Below, one piece after another: positions 22,135 through 30,271 of a stretch of DNA of 64,000 bases; position 1 is the first letter of the stretch, and each line of letters opens with the position of its first letter. The position numbers and the translations under genes were made by a program. This stretch comes from Xiheibacterium sp038325765. GTDB lineage: Bacteria > Myxococcota_A > Polyangia > Nannocystales > Nannocystaceae. The notes under the pieces were generated by a model. It searched no databases and was not told the DNA's origin. It worked only from the letters and a program-made list of their open reading frames with translations. The DNA lies in the NCBI GenBank assembly GCA_038325765.1, contig JBBQJI010000010.1, forward strand, positions 1 through 64,000, in the 5' to 3' direction.

Positions 22135-23427
22135 TCACGGCGCGTCGGCGGCGACGGCCTCGGGTGCGGCCGGGTCCGGCGGCTGCGTCGGCGTGTCAGA
22201 CGTCGGTGGGCCGGCACCGGGCGCCGCATCGAAGCGGGAATCGGGCGGTGCGGCGGTGGGCGGTGCGGCGGTGGGATCGGTGGCCTCGGGATCCGGCACG
22301 GTCGGATCGCCAGGAGGCGCCGAGGGCGAGGCCGGCATGAGCGCCGCTGCCTTCGCCCAGGTGTCCTCGAAGACGACCTGCTGCGGCCCCTTGATGACCA
22401 TCTGCAGCTGCTTCTCGCCGTCGCGGCCGTTCTTCCCGCGGTACTCGTACTCCGAGATGGTGCCGCGGACGCGCACGAACTCGCCCTTGGCCTCGGCGAT
22501 GCGCGAGGCGGCGAAGACCCCGTCGTCGAAAAAAATGAGCGCGAAGTCGTTGAACATCCGGCGCGCGAGCATGACCCGGGTCGGTACGCCGCCGCGGCCG
22601 ATGCGGATGTCGCCGACGGTAGCGAGCAGCTCGACCTCGTCGCCCACGTAGCCGGCGAGCCTGTCGAGCGCGTCCCAGTGCGTCAACGTGATGAGATCGT
22701 CGCGGCCTTCGGCGTCGTGCTCGAACGCGGCGACGAACTCGCCCCGCGCATCCCACCACGCCAGGCGCGCGTCGTAGTCGCGGTAGTGCTCGGTGCCGGG
22801 CTCCCAGATCCCCCGCGCGGCGGCTCGGGCCTCGCGCTGGGCCTGTACGAATTCCCCGTGGAAGCGGGTGGCGTGGCCATACTTGGTGAAGTACGGGCTC
22901 ATGCCCGCCCGCACACACTCGACGTTGTAGTTCACCCACTTGCCGTCTTGCATCACGAAGACGTAGGCGAGGTAGCGGTTGTAGCGGTCGCGGATGTCTT
23001 TGGGATGATCGCGCTCGAGCCGGACCCTGGAGACGCCGTCGAAGAAGTCGTCGGCGAATTTCTTGGCGACCATCCCCAGGGGCGTCGCGACCTTGACCGG
23101 TCGCGAGGTGCGCCGCTGTTCATTGCGCAGGTATTCGTCGAAGCCGACCTCGTACGCGCGCAGGGCCTTCTCGTTCTTGAAGGTCTCTTCGGTGTCGAGC
23201 CCGAGCAGCCGCAAGCTGGCGTCGAGGCCGACGACCTTGATGGTGTCGCCGTCGACCACCGGCTTGTTCGCCAGTTGGAACTCGCCGATCACGATGCCCG
23301 GCGGATGCTCGCTGTCGGTGAGCGCGCGCTCGAGCTGCTGGCGGTCGTAGCGACCGGACACGGCCGCGGTCGAGCTGCTCTGGCCGCAGCCCGCGAGGAC
23401 GGCGAGCGCCAGCGCGGCGATCGTCAC
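22135..23427 (-). CDS. exported staphylococcal-type nuclease (SNase) A with OB-like tail
   Basis: A 430-aa lipoprotein nuclease (lipobox LAVLAGC, Cys14). The SNase domain spans about residues 50-245 with DGDT, LRLLGLDTEET and RDRYNRYLAYVF, so all active-site residues are present. It has a long insertion relative to SNase B. A second region (about 260-365) with alternating strands such as EFVRVRGTISEYEYRG and QLQMVIKGPQQV looks like an OB-fold nucleic-acid-binding domain. A Pro/Ala/Asp-rich tail ends the protein. The GTG start at 23427 overlaps the upstream stop as GTGA; GTG at 23433 is an alternative. Second gene of the LTD/nuclease operon. Confidence 0.87.
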   Translation of the reverse strand: MTIAALALAVLAGCGQSSSTAAVSGRYDRQQLERALTDSEHPPGIVIGEFQLANKPVVDGDTIKVVGLDASLRLLGLDTEETFKNEKALRAYEVGFDEYLRNEQRRTSRPVKVATPLGMVAKKFADDFFDGVSRVRLERDHPKDIRDRYNRYLAYVFVMQDGKWVNYNVECVRAGMSPYFTKYGHATRFHGEFVQAQREARAAARGIWEPGTEHYRDYDARLAWWDARGEFVAAFEHDAEGRDDLITLTHWDALDRLAGYVGDEVELLATVGDIRIGRGGVPTRVMLARRMFNDFALIFFDDGVFAASRIAEAKGEFVRVRGTISEYEYRGKNGRDGEKQLQMVIKGPQQVVFEDTWAKAAALMPASPSAPPGDPTVPDPEATDPTAAPPTAAPPDSRFDAAPGAGPPTSDTPTQPPDPAAPEAVAADAP

Positions 23428-24086
23428 CCGCACGGCCGGTTCGCTTCCCCGGGCGTGCCCGGAATTCCCAGGGCCGTCATCGGCCCCTCGACCGGCGTCG
23501 CGTCGACGCACCACGCCGCTTCATCGTCGTTGCCCTCGGCGTCGGGCGGCACGAGCCCCAAGGAGTAGGTGCCGGCCTTGGGCAGGTTCTCGTAGATCAC
23601 GGCGTCGATGACCTCACCGCAGGCGACGATGGAGAGCAGCGCGTCTTCGTAGAGATTGCCCGAGTACTCGTCGGCGAGCCCGTAGTCGACGCCGACGCCC
23701 GGGGTGTCGTCGGCGACCAGGCCCAGCACATAGTAATCGGCGGCAGCGACGGTCCGCTTGTAGCGGACGATCAGGTCGAGCGCGCCCGAGCCATCGGGGC
23801 GCAGCAACTCGATGTGCAGCCCTTCGAGATCGATGGGGTCGCCCGAGAGATTCGCCAGCTCGATCCACTGCGGGAGCGAATTCGGCGACGACTGCGGGCC
23901 GCGGATCTCGGTCACCACCAGGTCGCCCACGGCGAGATCGGGGCACACCTGATCCTCGGGGGACCGCGCACACGTGGCGCCGAGGCCCAAGGCGGCCCCG
24001 ATCGCGACTACGAAAGGAGAGCGCAGCGTCGTCGACCGCCGCCCACTCCCGTGCCATCGGCCGTCGCGATGCTGGATGTCCGACAT
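23424..24086 (-). CDS. single lamin-tail domain lipoprotein
   Basis: A 220-aa exported protein, first gene of the LTD/nuclease operon. Its hydrophobic signal (SPFVVAIGAALGLGATC) ends in a plausible lipobox. One LTD unit follows: VGDLVVTEIRGP, QWIELANLSGDPIDLEGL and a GNDDEAAWCVDAT...GIPGTPGEANRPCG end that matches the linkers of the five-repeat protein. The ATG at 24086 is preceded by GGGG and by a TAGACT hexamer ten bases upstream. It is transcribed divergently from adenosine deaminase, with 126 bases between the two starts. The longer frame to 24224 would overlap the deaminase start and is rejected. Confidence 0.8.
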   Translation of the reverse strand: MSDIQHRDGRWHGSGRRSTTLRSPFVVAIGAALGLGATCARSPEDQVCPDLAVGDLVVTEIRGPQSSPNSLPQWIELANLSGDPIDLEGLHIELLRPDGSGALDLIVRYKRTVAAADYYVLGLVADDTPGVGVDYGLADEYSGNLYEDALLSIVACGEVIDAVIYENLPKAGTYSLGLVPPDAEGNDDEAAWCVDATPVEGPMTALGIPGTPGEANRPCG

Positions 24087-24212
24087 CCCCGGCGGCAGTC
24101 TATGGCAACCGGAGGTCGATGCGCTAGCATGGCGGGCCGGCTGCGCGCGGCGAGACTTCGCCCCAGACACCCCTCGTGGTGGTGACGCGTCCCGACGCAC
24201 GCGCGTGACACC

Positions 24213-25307
24213 ATGGACGACCAACTGCCATTTTCACTCTTCGAGCGCCTCCCCAAGACGGATCTGCATGTGCACCTCGATGGTTCGATGCGGGTGCAGA
24301 CCGTGCTCGATCTGGCGCGCGAACAGAAGATCACGCTGCCCGCCGCCGATCCCGCCGGCCTCGCGCGTGCGATGCACGTCGGCGAGAACACCGGCAGCCT
24401 GGTGAAGTACCTCGAGGCCTTCGAGATCACGCTGGCGGTGCTGCAGACCGCCGATGCGCTGTATCGCGCCGCGTACGAGCTCGCCCAGGACGCCGCCGCC
24501 GAGAACGTCCGCTACATGGAGGTTCGCTATTCGCCGATGCTGCACACCCGCCATGGTCTGCGCCTGACGCAGGTGGTCGAGACCGTGCTCGAGGCGATGC
24601 ACGACGCCGGCCTCGCGTTCGGCATCGAGGTGCGCCTCATCCTGTGCGGGATCCGCAACATCTCGCCCGAGTCCTCCCTCGAGATGGCCGAGCTCGTCGT
24701 CGCGTACAAGAACCGCGGGGTGGTCGGCTTCGATCTGGCCGGCGCCGAGTACGACTACCCGCCCAAGGATCACCAAGAGGCGTTCGCGCTGGTGCGGCGC
24801 AACAACATCAACGTCACCATCCACGCAGGCGAGGCCTACGGACCGGCGTCGATCGCCCAGGCGTTGCACGTCTGCGGCGCCCATCGCATCGGCCACGGCT
24901 GCCGCCTGCGGGAAGACGGCGATCTGCTGCACTACGTCGTCGACCACCGCATCCCGCTCGAGTGCTGCCCGTCGTCGAACGTGCAGACCGGTGCGGTGCG
25001 CTCGCTCGAGAGCCACCCGATCCGGCTGTACTACAGCCTCGGTTCACGTATCACGGTCAACACCGACAACCGGCTGATCACCGATACGACCGTGTCCAAG
25101 GAGCTGTATCTGCTCCACACCAAGCTCGGGTTCAGTCTGCGCGACATCAAGCAGCTGATCCTCAACGGCTTCAAGAGCGCATTTTTGCCGTACCACGAGA
25201 AGCGTCGCCACCTCGAGAAGACCAGCGCCGAGCTCGCCCAATACGACGACGGCGGCGGACCGTGGATGGGTGGCACGGGCCACGAACCGCCCACTGCGGG
25301 CGGGTGA
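24213..25307 (+). CDS. add: adenosine deaminase
   Basis: The 364-aa enzyme deaminates adenosine or deoxyadenosine to inosine or deoxyinosine in the cytoplasm. The zinc site and catalytic residues are seen: LHVHLDG (His19, His21), IHAGE (His204, Glu207), HRIGHG (His228) and Asp285 in NTDN. The usual NTDDP is NTDNR here, so the residue after the metal ligand is changed. Length agrees with the family. Divergent from the LTD/nuclease operon; the phosphatase gene follows after 50 bases. Together with PNP, deoA and deoC in this window it suggests active nucleoside salvage. Confidence 0.94.
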   Translation: MDDQLPFSLFERLPKTDLHVHLDGSMRVQTVLDLAREQKITLPAADPAGLARAMHVGENTGSLVKYLEAFEITLAVLQTADALYRAAYELAQDAAAENVRYMEVRYSPMLHTRHGLRLTQVVETVLEAMHDAGLAFGIEVRLILCGIRNISPESSLEMAELVVAYKNRGVVGFDLAGAEYDYPPKDHQEAFALVRRNNINVTIHAGEAYGPASIAQALHVCGAHRIGHGCRLREDGDLLHYVVDHRIPLECCPSSNVQTGAVRSLESHPIRLYYSLGSRITVNTDNRLITDTTVSKELYLLHTKLGFSLRDIKQLILNGFKSAFLPYHEKRRHLEKTSAELAQYDDGGGPWMGGTGHEPPTAGG

Positions 25308-25345
25308 TTGAACCCGGCGTGAACCCTGCCCCTGGCGAAAGCTGG

Positions 25346-25351
25346 TAGCCT
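25346..25351 (+). promoter_or_regulatory. candidate -10 box before the histidine phosphatase gene
   Basis: TAGCCT, six bases before the GTG at 25358, preceded by GG at the extended -10 position. There is no Shine-Dalgarno sequence, so a leaderless mRNA is implied. No good -35 box is present. Confidence 0.45.
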
Positions 25352-25357
25352 CCCGCG

Positions 25358-26074
25358 GTGGGCACGCTCGTCGTCGTTCGCCATGGGCAGGCCTCGCTGT
25401 TCGCCGCGGACTACGACGAGCTCTCTGCGCTCGGCGTCGCGCAGGCCCAGCGGCTCGGCGACCACTGGCGTGAGCGGGGCCCGCACCCGGACGTCGTGTT
25501 CACGGGTCCCGCCCGCCGCCAGCGCGACACGGCGCGGCTGTGCGCCGCGGCCTACGCGGACGCCGACCACGTCTGGCCCGAGCCGCAGCTGCTGCCCGAG
25601 CTCGACGAGCACGATGGGTTCGGCATGCTGCGGCAGGTCGTGCCCGGGCTGGCGCGGGACCCGGAGATCGGCGCGCTCGCCCAGCAGGCGAACGACGCCT
25701 CCGATCATGGGCGCCGCGCGGCTGCGTTCCAGCGGCTGTTCGAGGTCGTGATGGGCCGATGGTTGCGCGGCGAACTCGATGCCGATGGCCTCGAGTCGTG
25801 GCCAGTGTTCGCGGCCCGTGTCGAGCGCGGGCTCGACCGCATCGTGGCCCACGACGGCCCGGGCGCCACGATCGCCGCGTTCACGTCGGTGGGTCCGATC
25901 GCGGTGATGCTGCGTCGGGCACTGGGCCTGGACGACGGCGCCGCGTTCCGTACTGCGTGGCGCATCCGCAACGCGTCGGTGACCCGCTTCGTCTTCCGCG
26001 GCCGTCAGTTCACCCTCGATGGCATGAACGTCCTGCCGCACCTGCCCGATCCCGCCCAGTGGACCTTTCGCTGA
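25358..26074 (+). CDS. histidine phosphatase family protein
   Basis: A 238-aa phosphoglycerate-mutase-like protein. The phosphohistidine-forming VVRHGQA motif is at residues 6-12, and TGPARRQRDTA supplies the second arginine. The position at which most family members have the second catalytic histidine (SHG) reads FTSVGPIA, so that histidine is absent. It heads a cluster with an acyl-CoA dehydrogenase and an aminoglycoside-phosphotransferase-like kinase. In such clusters a phosphatase could reverse phosphorylation of a hydroxyacyl-CoA, but this is an inference. GTG start; 14 bases separate it from the next gene. Confidence 0.82.
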   Translation: MGTLVVVRHGQASLFAADYDELSALGVAQAQRLGDHWRERGPHPDVVFTGPARRQRDTARLCAAAYADADHVWPEPQLLPELDEHDGFGMLRQVVPGLARDPEIGALAQQANDASDHGRRAAAFQRLFEVVMGRWLRGELDADGLESWPVFAARVERGLDRIVAHDGPGATIAAFTSVGPIAVMLRRALGLDDGAAFRTAWRIRNASVTRFVFRGRQFTLDGMNVLPHLPDPAQWTFR

Positions 26075-26088
26075 ACCCGGAGCCGCCC

Positions 26089-27288
26089 ATGGATTTTTCC
26101 CCGAACGCCGCCATGCAAGCGCTGCTGCCCCGGGTCCGCGCGTTCGTGCGCGAGCACGTGATGCCGCTCGAGGCCGGACTGCCGCGCGGATTCTGGGCGC
26201 TGGTGCCCGAGCTCGAGCACGTGCGCGCGCGGGTGCGCGACGCCGGCATGTGGATGCCGCAGATGCCCGTAGACGAAGGCGGCATGGGCCTGAGCCTGCT
26301 CGAGCACGGCTTGGTGTCCGAAGAACTCGGGCGCACGCCGCTGGGCCACTATGCCTTCGGCTGCCAGGCGCCCGACGCCGGCAACCTCGAGCTGCTGCAT
26401 GCGTTCGGCACCGAGTCCCAGCACGAGACGTTCCTGCAGCCGCTGCTGGCCGGTGAGGTGCGAAGCGCCTTCGCGATGACCGAGCCCGAGCACGCCGGCA
26501 GCAACCCGGTGTGGATGTCGACGCGTGCTGTGCGAGAGGGCGGGGCGTGGGTCATCGACGGTCACAAGTGGTTCACCACCGCCGTCGACGGGGCGGCGTT
26601 CGTGATCGTGATGGCGGTGACCGATCCGGACGCGGTGGCCCACGAGCGCGCCAGCATGCTGCTTGTGCCCACCGACACCCCGGGTTTCGAGCACGTCCGC
26701 AACATCCCGATCATGGGTGAGTCGGGCGAGGGTTGGATGAGCCACGGCGAGGTGCGCTTCACCGAGTGCCGGGTGCCGGCGTCGCATCTGCTCGGCGAAC
26801 GCGGCCGCGGCTTCGCCCTGGCCCAGGCGCGCCTTGGGCCGGGGCGCATCCATCACTGCATGCGGTGGCTCGGGATCTGCGAGCGTTCGTTCGAGGCGAT
26901 GTGTCAGCGGGCGGCGACGCGTGAGCTCGCGCCGGGCAAGCTCCTCGGCGAGCAACAGAGCGTGCAGGCGTGGATCGCCGAGAGCCGCGCCGAGATCGAC
27001 GCTGCGCGGCTGCTGGTCCTGAAGACGGCGTGGGAGATCGATCGCAACGGCGCCAAGTCGGCGCGTGATCTCATCGCATCGATCAAGTTCCACACCGCCG
27101 ACGTGATGCTGCGCGTCGTCGATCGCGCCCTGCAGGTCCACGGCGCCGCCGGCATGACCGACGATGTCGTCATCTCGCACTTCTATCGCCACGAACGCGG
27201 CGCCCGCATCTACGACGGCCCCGACGAGGTGCACAAGAGCGCGCTGGCCAAGCGGATCCTCGCGGGGTTCGGGGGCGGTCGGTCGTGA
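26089..27288 (+). CDS. acyl-CoA dehydrogenase, ACAD10/11-like
   Basis: A 399-aa FAD enzyme. Seen are FAMTEPEHAGSNP (flavin/substrate loop), the GGAWVIDGHKWFTT beta-domain strand, LGPGRIHHCMRW, and a C-terminal VHGAAGMTDD...ARIYDGPDEVH segment that matches the ACAD11 branch more than short- or medium-chain fatty-acid enzymes. The ATG at 26089 gives MDFSPN. The next gene starts as GTGA across its stop and encodes an APH-like kinase, the partner domain that is fused to the dehydrogenase in animal ACAD10/ACAD11. In those proteins, and in the bacterial LvaA/LvaC pair, 4-hydroxyacyl-CoA is phosphorylated and then dephosphorylated to an enoyl-CoA. The same role is likely here. Confidence 0.9.
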   Translation: MDFSPNAAMQALLPRVRAFVREHVMPLEAGLPRGFWALVPELEHVRARVRDAGMWMPQMPVDEGGMGLSLLEHGLVSEELGRTPLGHYAFGCQAPDAGNLELLHAFGTESQHETFLQPLLAGEVRSAFAMTEPEHAGSNPVWMSTRAVREGGAWVIDGHKWFTTAVDGAAFVIVMAVTDPDAVAHERASMLLVPTDTPGFEHVRNIPIMGESGEGWMSHGEVRFTECRVPASHLLGERGRGFALAQARLGPGRIHHCMRWLGICERSFEAMCQRAATRELAPGKLLGEQQSVQAWIAESRAEIDAARLLVLKTAWEIDRNGAKSARDLIASIKFHTADVMLRVVDRALQVHGAAGMTDDVVISHFYRHERGARIYDGPDEVHKSALAKRILAGFGGGRS

Positions 27289-28358
27289 CGCTCGTCGACG
27301 AGCCCTGCGCGGTGCGGGACGGGGAGGCCCTGGATCTGGTCGCGCTCGATCGCTGGCTCGCCGCCGCGATGCCCGAGCTGACCGGGGCGCTGCACTGCGA
27401 GCAGTTCCCCAGCGGCTACTCGAACCTCACCTATCTTCTGCGCAAGGGCGACGCCGAGTTGGTCCTGCGTCGGGGGCCGGTTGGCAGCCAGGTGCGCACG
27501 GGGCACGACATGGCGCGCGAGTTCAGGGTGCTGTCGGCGCTGGCGCCGGTGTACCGCGCCGCGCCCAAGCCCTTGGCCCAATGCACCGACGCGGATGTCC
27601 TCGGCGCGCCGTTTTACGTGATGGAGCGCCGTCGCGGCGTGATCCTGCGCCGGGTGCTGCCGCCCGAACTCGGGGTGACACCGCCGATGTTGCGGGCAAT
27701 GTGCACGGCGCTCGTCGACGAGCTCGCGGCGCTGCACGCCATCGACGTCGACGCGGTCGGCCTCGGCGGACTCGGGAAGCCCGAGGGTTACGTGGGGCGC
27801 CAGGTCGAGGGTTGGCTGGGTCGGTGGGAGAAGGCTCGCACCGACGACGTGCCCGACATCGACGCGCTCGGCATGTGGCTGCGCGCCCATGTGCCTGGGG
27901 AGTCGGATGTCACCCTCGTGCACAACGACTACAAATTCGACAACGTCGTGCTCGATCCGGACGGGCCCACGCGGATCGTCGCGGTGCTCGACTGGGAGAT
28001 GTGCACGATCGGCGATCCGCTGTGCGATCTGGGGACCACGTTGGGCTACTGGGCGCAGGCCGACGACGACCCGGCGTGGCAGGCGATGGCGTTCGGCCCG
28101 ACGATGGCGCCAGGTGCCCTGCGCCGCGACGAGCTCGTGGCGCGCTACGCCGAGCGCACCTTCCGCGACGTCTCGAACATCTTGTTCCACTACGCGCTGG
28201 GGCTGCTCAAGATCGCGGTCATCGTCCAACAGATCTTCTTTCGCTACCGCCAGGGGCTCACCAAGGATCCGCGCTTCGCCGCGCTCGACCGGATCGTCGT
28301 CGTGCTCGGGCGCACCGCGATGGGCGCCATCGCGGCGGGGCGCATCGGCCGATCGTGA
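27285..28358 (+). CDS. APH-family kinase, ACAD10/11 or LvaA-like
   Basis: A 357-aa aminoglycoside-phosphotransferase-fold kinase. Key segments are FPSGYSNLTYLLR (nucleotide loop), LVHNDYKFDNVVLDP (catalytic loop, HND in place of HGD) and VLDWEMCTIGDPLCDLG (metal-binding Asp). The GTG start at 27285 overlaps the dehydrogenase stop by four bases, so the two are translationally coupled. The sequence resembles the kinase domain of ACAD10/ACAD11 and LvaA, which phosphorylate 4-hydroxyacyl-CoA thioesters, not antibiotics. The last 130 residues are helical as in those proteins. An antibiotic-resistance role is unlikely. Confidence 0.87.
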   Translation: MTLVDEPCAVRDGEALDLVALDRWLAAAMPELTGALHCEQFPSGYSNLTYLLRKGDAELVLRRGPVGSQVRTGHDMAREFRVLSALAPVYRAAPKPLAQCTDADVLGAPFYVMERRRGVILRRVLPPELGVTPPMLRAMCTALVDELAALHAIDVDAVGLGGLGKPEGYVGRQVEGWLGRWEKARTDDVPDIDALGMWLRAHVPGESDVTLVHNDYKFDNVVLDPDGPTRIVAVLDWEMCTIGDPLCDLGTTLGYWAQADDDPAWQAMAFGPTMAPGALRRDELVARYAERTFRDVSNILFHYALGLLKIAVIVQQIFFRYRQGLTKDPRFAALDRIVVVLGRTAMGAIAAGRIGRS

Positions 28359-28451
28359 TCTTGCGCCCGCTGCGCTACGCCAACGCACGCGAGGCTCCGA
28401 GCCTCGACCGTGGACTCGACGTGCGTCTCGGCCGTGCGCTGGCCCGTGGGG

Positions 28452-28480
28452 TTGACGCACCCCGCGTGGAAACTTAGCTT
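28452..28480 (+). promoter_or_regulatory. sigma-70-type promoter with no leader
   Basis: TTGACG (28452-28457) and TAGCTT (28475-28480) are 17 bases apart. The ATG at 28488 lies only seven bases after the -10 box, so transcription should begin at or next to the start codon. This is the clearest example of the leaderless layout seen at several genes in the window. Confidence 0.6.
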
Positions 28481-28487
28481 TACCTCC

Positions 28488-29273
28488 ATGCGACGCCCAT
28501 CATGGGTGCCGCCTTCCCGAAGGACCAATCGCACCGTGTTCCACACCGCATCGTGGTCATCGCGCCTGCTCGGCGCCGCAGTGGCTGTCTCCCTGGGCTT
28601 CACCGTGCCCGCCTGTGGCGCCGGCGGCAACGACCGCTGGGTCACCACCGAGGACAGCCGCGTCGACATCGACTGGGACGAGATCAGCCAGGCCTACAAG
28701 GACGCGGAGGGGCCCGAGGATTTCGAACGCCGCGTCAACGAGATCTACGTCGGTGACGAGGTCATCAGCGTCGCCGTCCAGGACACCGACGACAAGACCC
28801 AGGTCGTCACCGGCTTCTTCGACAAGAACGAAGACGGCAAGGTCGGCGACGACGAGAAGGTCTTCACGATCCAGCGCGACGTGCTCGGCGGCGACAAGGC
28901 CCAGTACCAGATCGCCGGCGCGGGAGCGTACACCGGCTACCACTCGCCGATGTTCGGCATCGTCACCGGCATGCTGATGGGCTCGATGATGATGAGCATG
29001 TTCTCGCCGGGCTACCGGCCGATGTACACCACGCCGTACACGACTCCGGCAGCGAACCGCGGCGCCCTGGCCAGCCAGCGCAACGCGTACCGCCAGTCCA
29101 ACCCGGCCGCGCACCAGGCCCGCGCCAGCAAGAGCGGCCGCAGCTACGGTGGCAAGGGCGGCGCATTCGGTGGCGGCCGGGCGACGCCGGCGCCGCGCGC
29201 CCCTTCGCGCGGCGGCGGTCGGTTCGGCATCCAGCGGGCGCCGCGGGCTGCGGTCGTGCGCCTGCTCGCGTAG
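28488..29273 (+). CDS. lipoprotein of unknown function with EF-hand-like loop
   Basis: A 261-aa lipoprotein (lipobox TVPAC, Cys43). Residues 112-123 (DKNEDGKVGDDE) fit a calcium EF-hand loop. A Gly/Met-rich hydrophobic stretch (GMLMGSMMMSMF) near residue 160 may be a membrane segment. The C-terminal third is basic, rich in Gly, Ser, Ala, Arg and Gln, and probably unstructured. The start at 28488 is set by the lipoprotein signal and the promoter seven bases upstream. I do not recognise the family. Similar proteins with a MYTTPY-type Thr/Tyr stretch seem to be restricted to myxobacteria, but this cannot be checked here. Confidence 0.75.
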   Translation: MRRPSWVPPSRRTNRTVFHTASWSSRLLGAAVAVSLGFTVPACGAGGNDRWVTTEDSRVDIDWDEISQAYKDAEGPEDFERRVNEIYVGDEVISVAVQDTDDKTQVVTGFFDKNEDGKVGDDEKVFTIQRDVLGGDKAQYQIAGAGAYTGYHSPMFGIVTGMLMGSMMMSMFSPGYRPMYTTPYTTPAANRGALASQRNAYRQSNPAAHQARASKSGRSYGGKGGAFGGGRATPAPRAPSRGGGRFGIQRAPRAAVVRLLA

Positions 29274-29294
29274 AGCCCCCGGCTCCAGTGCACG

Positions 29295-29783
29295 ATGGCG
29301 ATCACGACGATCGCCGAGATCCCCTTCGAGCAGCGCGAGCCCCTCGCGCTGCTCGCCATCGGTCCTGATCGCCTCGACGTCGACGCCGACTACGCCGGCT
29401 TCGGGTGGGCGGTGGTCGATGCAGTCGTGCTGACCGCGCCCGACCGCCCCCCAGTCACGCTCGACCACGCGGTGATCCTCGCGCTGCACAGCGCCGATGT
29501 GCAGCCCGATCCGGCGGACATCGAGCTGCTCTTCGAGCTGCCCGCTCAGAGCGTGCAGGTGCCGGCCTCGCGCTTTTTACCCCACGCGCTGACCCTGATC
29601 CCGCCCGGCCTCCCGGTGGTGCTCGCGCTGTGCAACCCGGGCCGCGTGTCGCTGCCACCCCTGAGCGCTGACGTGCACTACGCCCTGGGGGATGTCACAT
29701 CCTGGCTCGACCCCGACGCCGGTGGTCCGGGTACGCTGCGGCTGTCGGCGCGCCGCTGGCGACGCTGCGGAGATTTGCCGTGA
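29295..29783 (+). CDS. hypothetical protein, first of a coupled pair
   Basis: A 162-aa protein with no recognised family. It is acidic, rich in Ala, Leu, Pro and Asp, and lacks a signal peptide or membrane helix, so it is probably cytoplasmic. Its stop overlaps the GTG start of the next gene (GTGA), showing that the two are made together. It starts 21 bases after the lipoprotein gene on the same strand and may share its transcript. Confidence 0.6.
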   Translation: MAITTIAEIPFEQREPLALLAIGPDRLDVDADYAGFGWAVVDAVVLTAPDRPPVTLDHAVILALHSADVQPDPADIELLFELPAQSVQVPASRFLPHALTLIPPGLPVVLALCNPGRVSLPPLSADVHYALGDVTSWLDPDAGGPGTLRLSARRWRRCGDLP

Positions 29784-30253
29784 ACCTCGACGACACCCGG
29801 CTGGACTTCGCCGGCATCTACCTGCTCAAGAAGCTCGACCTCGCACCGGCCGACGGTGGCATCGAGCTGCCGCTCGCGTTGCCCCGCGAGCTCGAGCCTC
29901 TGGATCCCGTGCTCGAGCACCTGGTGATCGCCGGTTGGGTGGTGATGGATCGCAAGAAGGGGCGCTACCTGCTGACGCCCACGGGCATCGATCGGATCGG
30001 CAGTCTGATCGACGAGGCCGAGCACTACGTCGACGAGTTCGACGAGCAGGAAACCGAGGACGTGGTCGCCGAGCTCCGCCGCCGCCACCTCGACCCGCTG
30101 CGGGTGCGCTTTTTGTGGGGCTGGTACCAGAACGAGTTCGACGACCTGGTGCTGTGGCAGCAGCGGCGTGGGCTCGCCGAGATCGAGACGTCGTGGCCCG
30201 ACTATCTGGTGGACCCGCGGTTCTTCGACGAGCTCGCGGCCGAGCTGAGCTAG
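29780..30253 (+). CDS. hypothetical protein, possible winged-helix fold
   Basis: A 157-aa acidic protein. Residues about 25-75 (LEPLDPVLEHLVIAGWVVMDRKKGRYLLTPTG) look like a winged-helix unit, with a helix followed by a beta-hairpin of the WVVMDRKKGRYLLT kind seen in MarR/ArsR-like folds. The rest is helical with a WPDYLVDPRFFDEL end. It is coupled to the preceding gene by a four-base overlap. No family is recognised; regulation or protein binding is possible. Confidence 0.65.
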   Translation: MNLDDTRLDFAGIYLLKKLDLAPADGGIELPLALPRELEPLDPVLEHLVIAGWVVMDRKKGRYLLTPTGIDRIGSLIDEAEHYVDEFDEQETEDVVAELRRRHLDPLRVRFLWGWYQNEFDDLVLWQQRRGLAEIETSWPDYLVDPRFFDELAAELS

Positions 30254-30271
30254 CGCGCGCTGGGTTCCAGC

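Noticed and set aside
20605..23568. 987-aa plus-strand open frame
   Set aside because: It crosses two well-supported minus-strand genes and a gene boundary, and has no domain.
27285..28358. aminoglycoside resistance gene
   Set aside because: The APH fold is shared, but the coupling to an ACAD11-like dehydrogenase points to acyl-CoA kinase activity.
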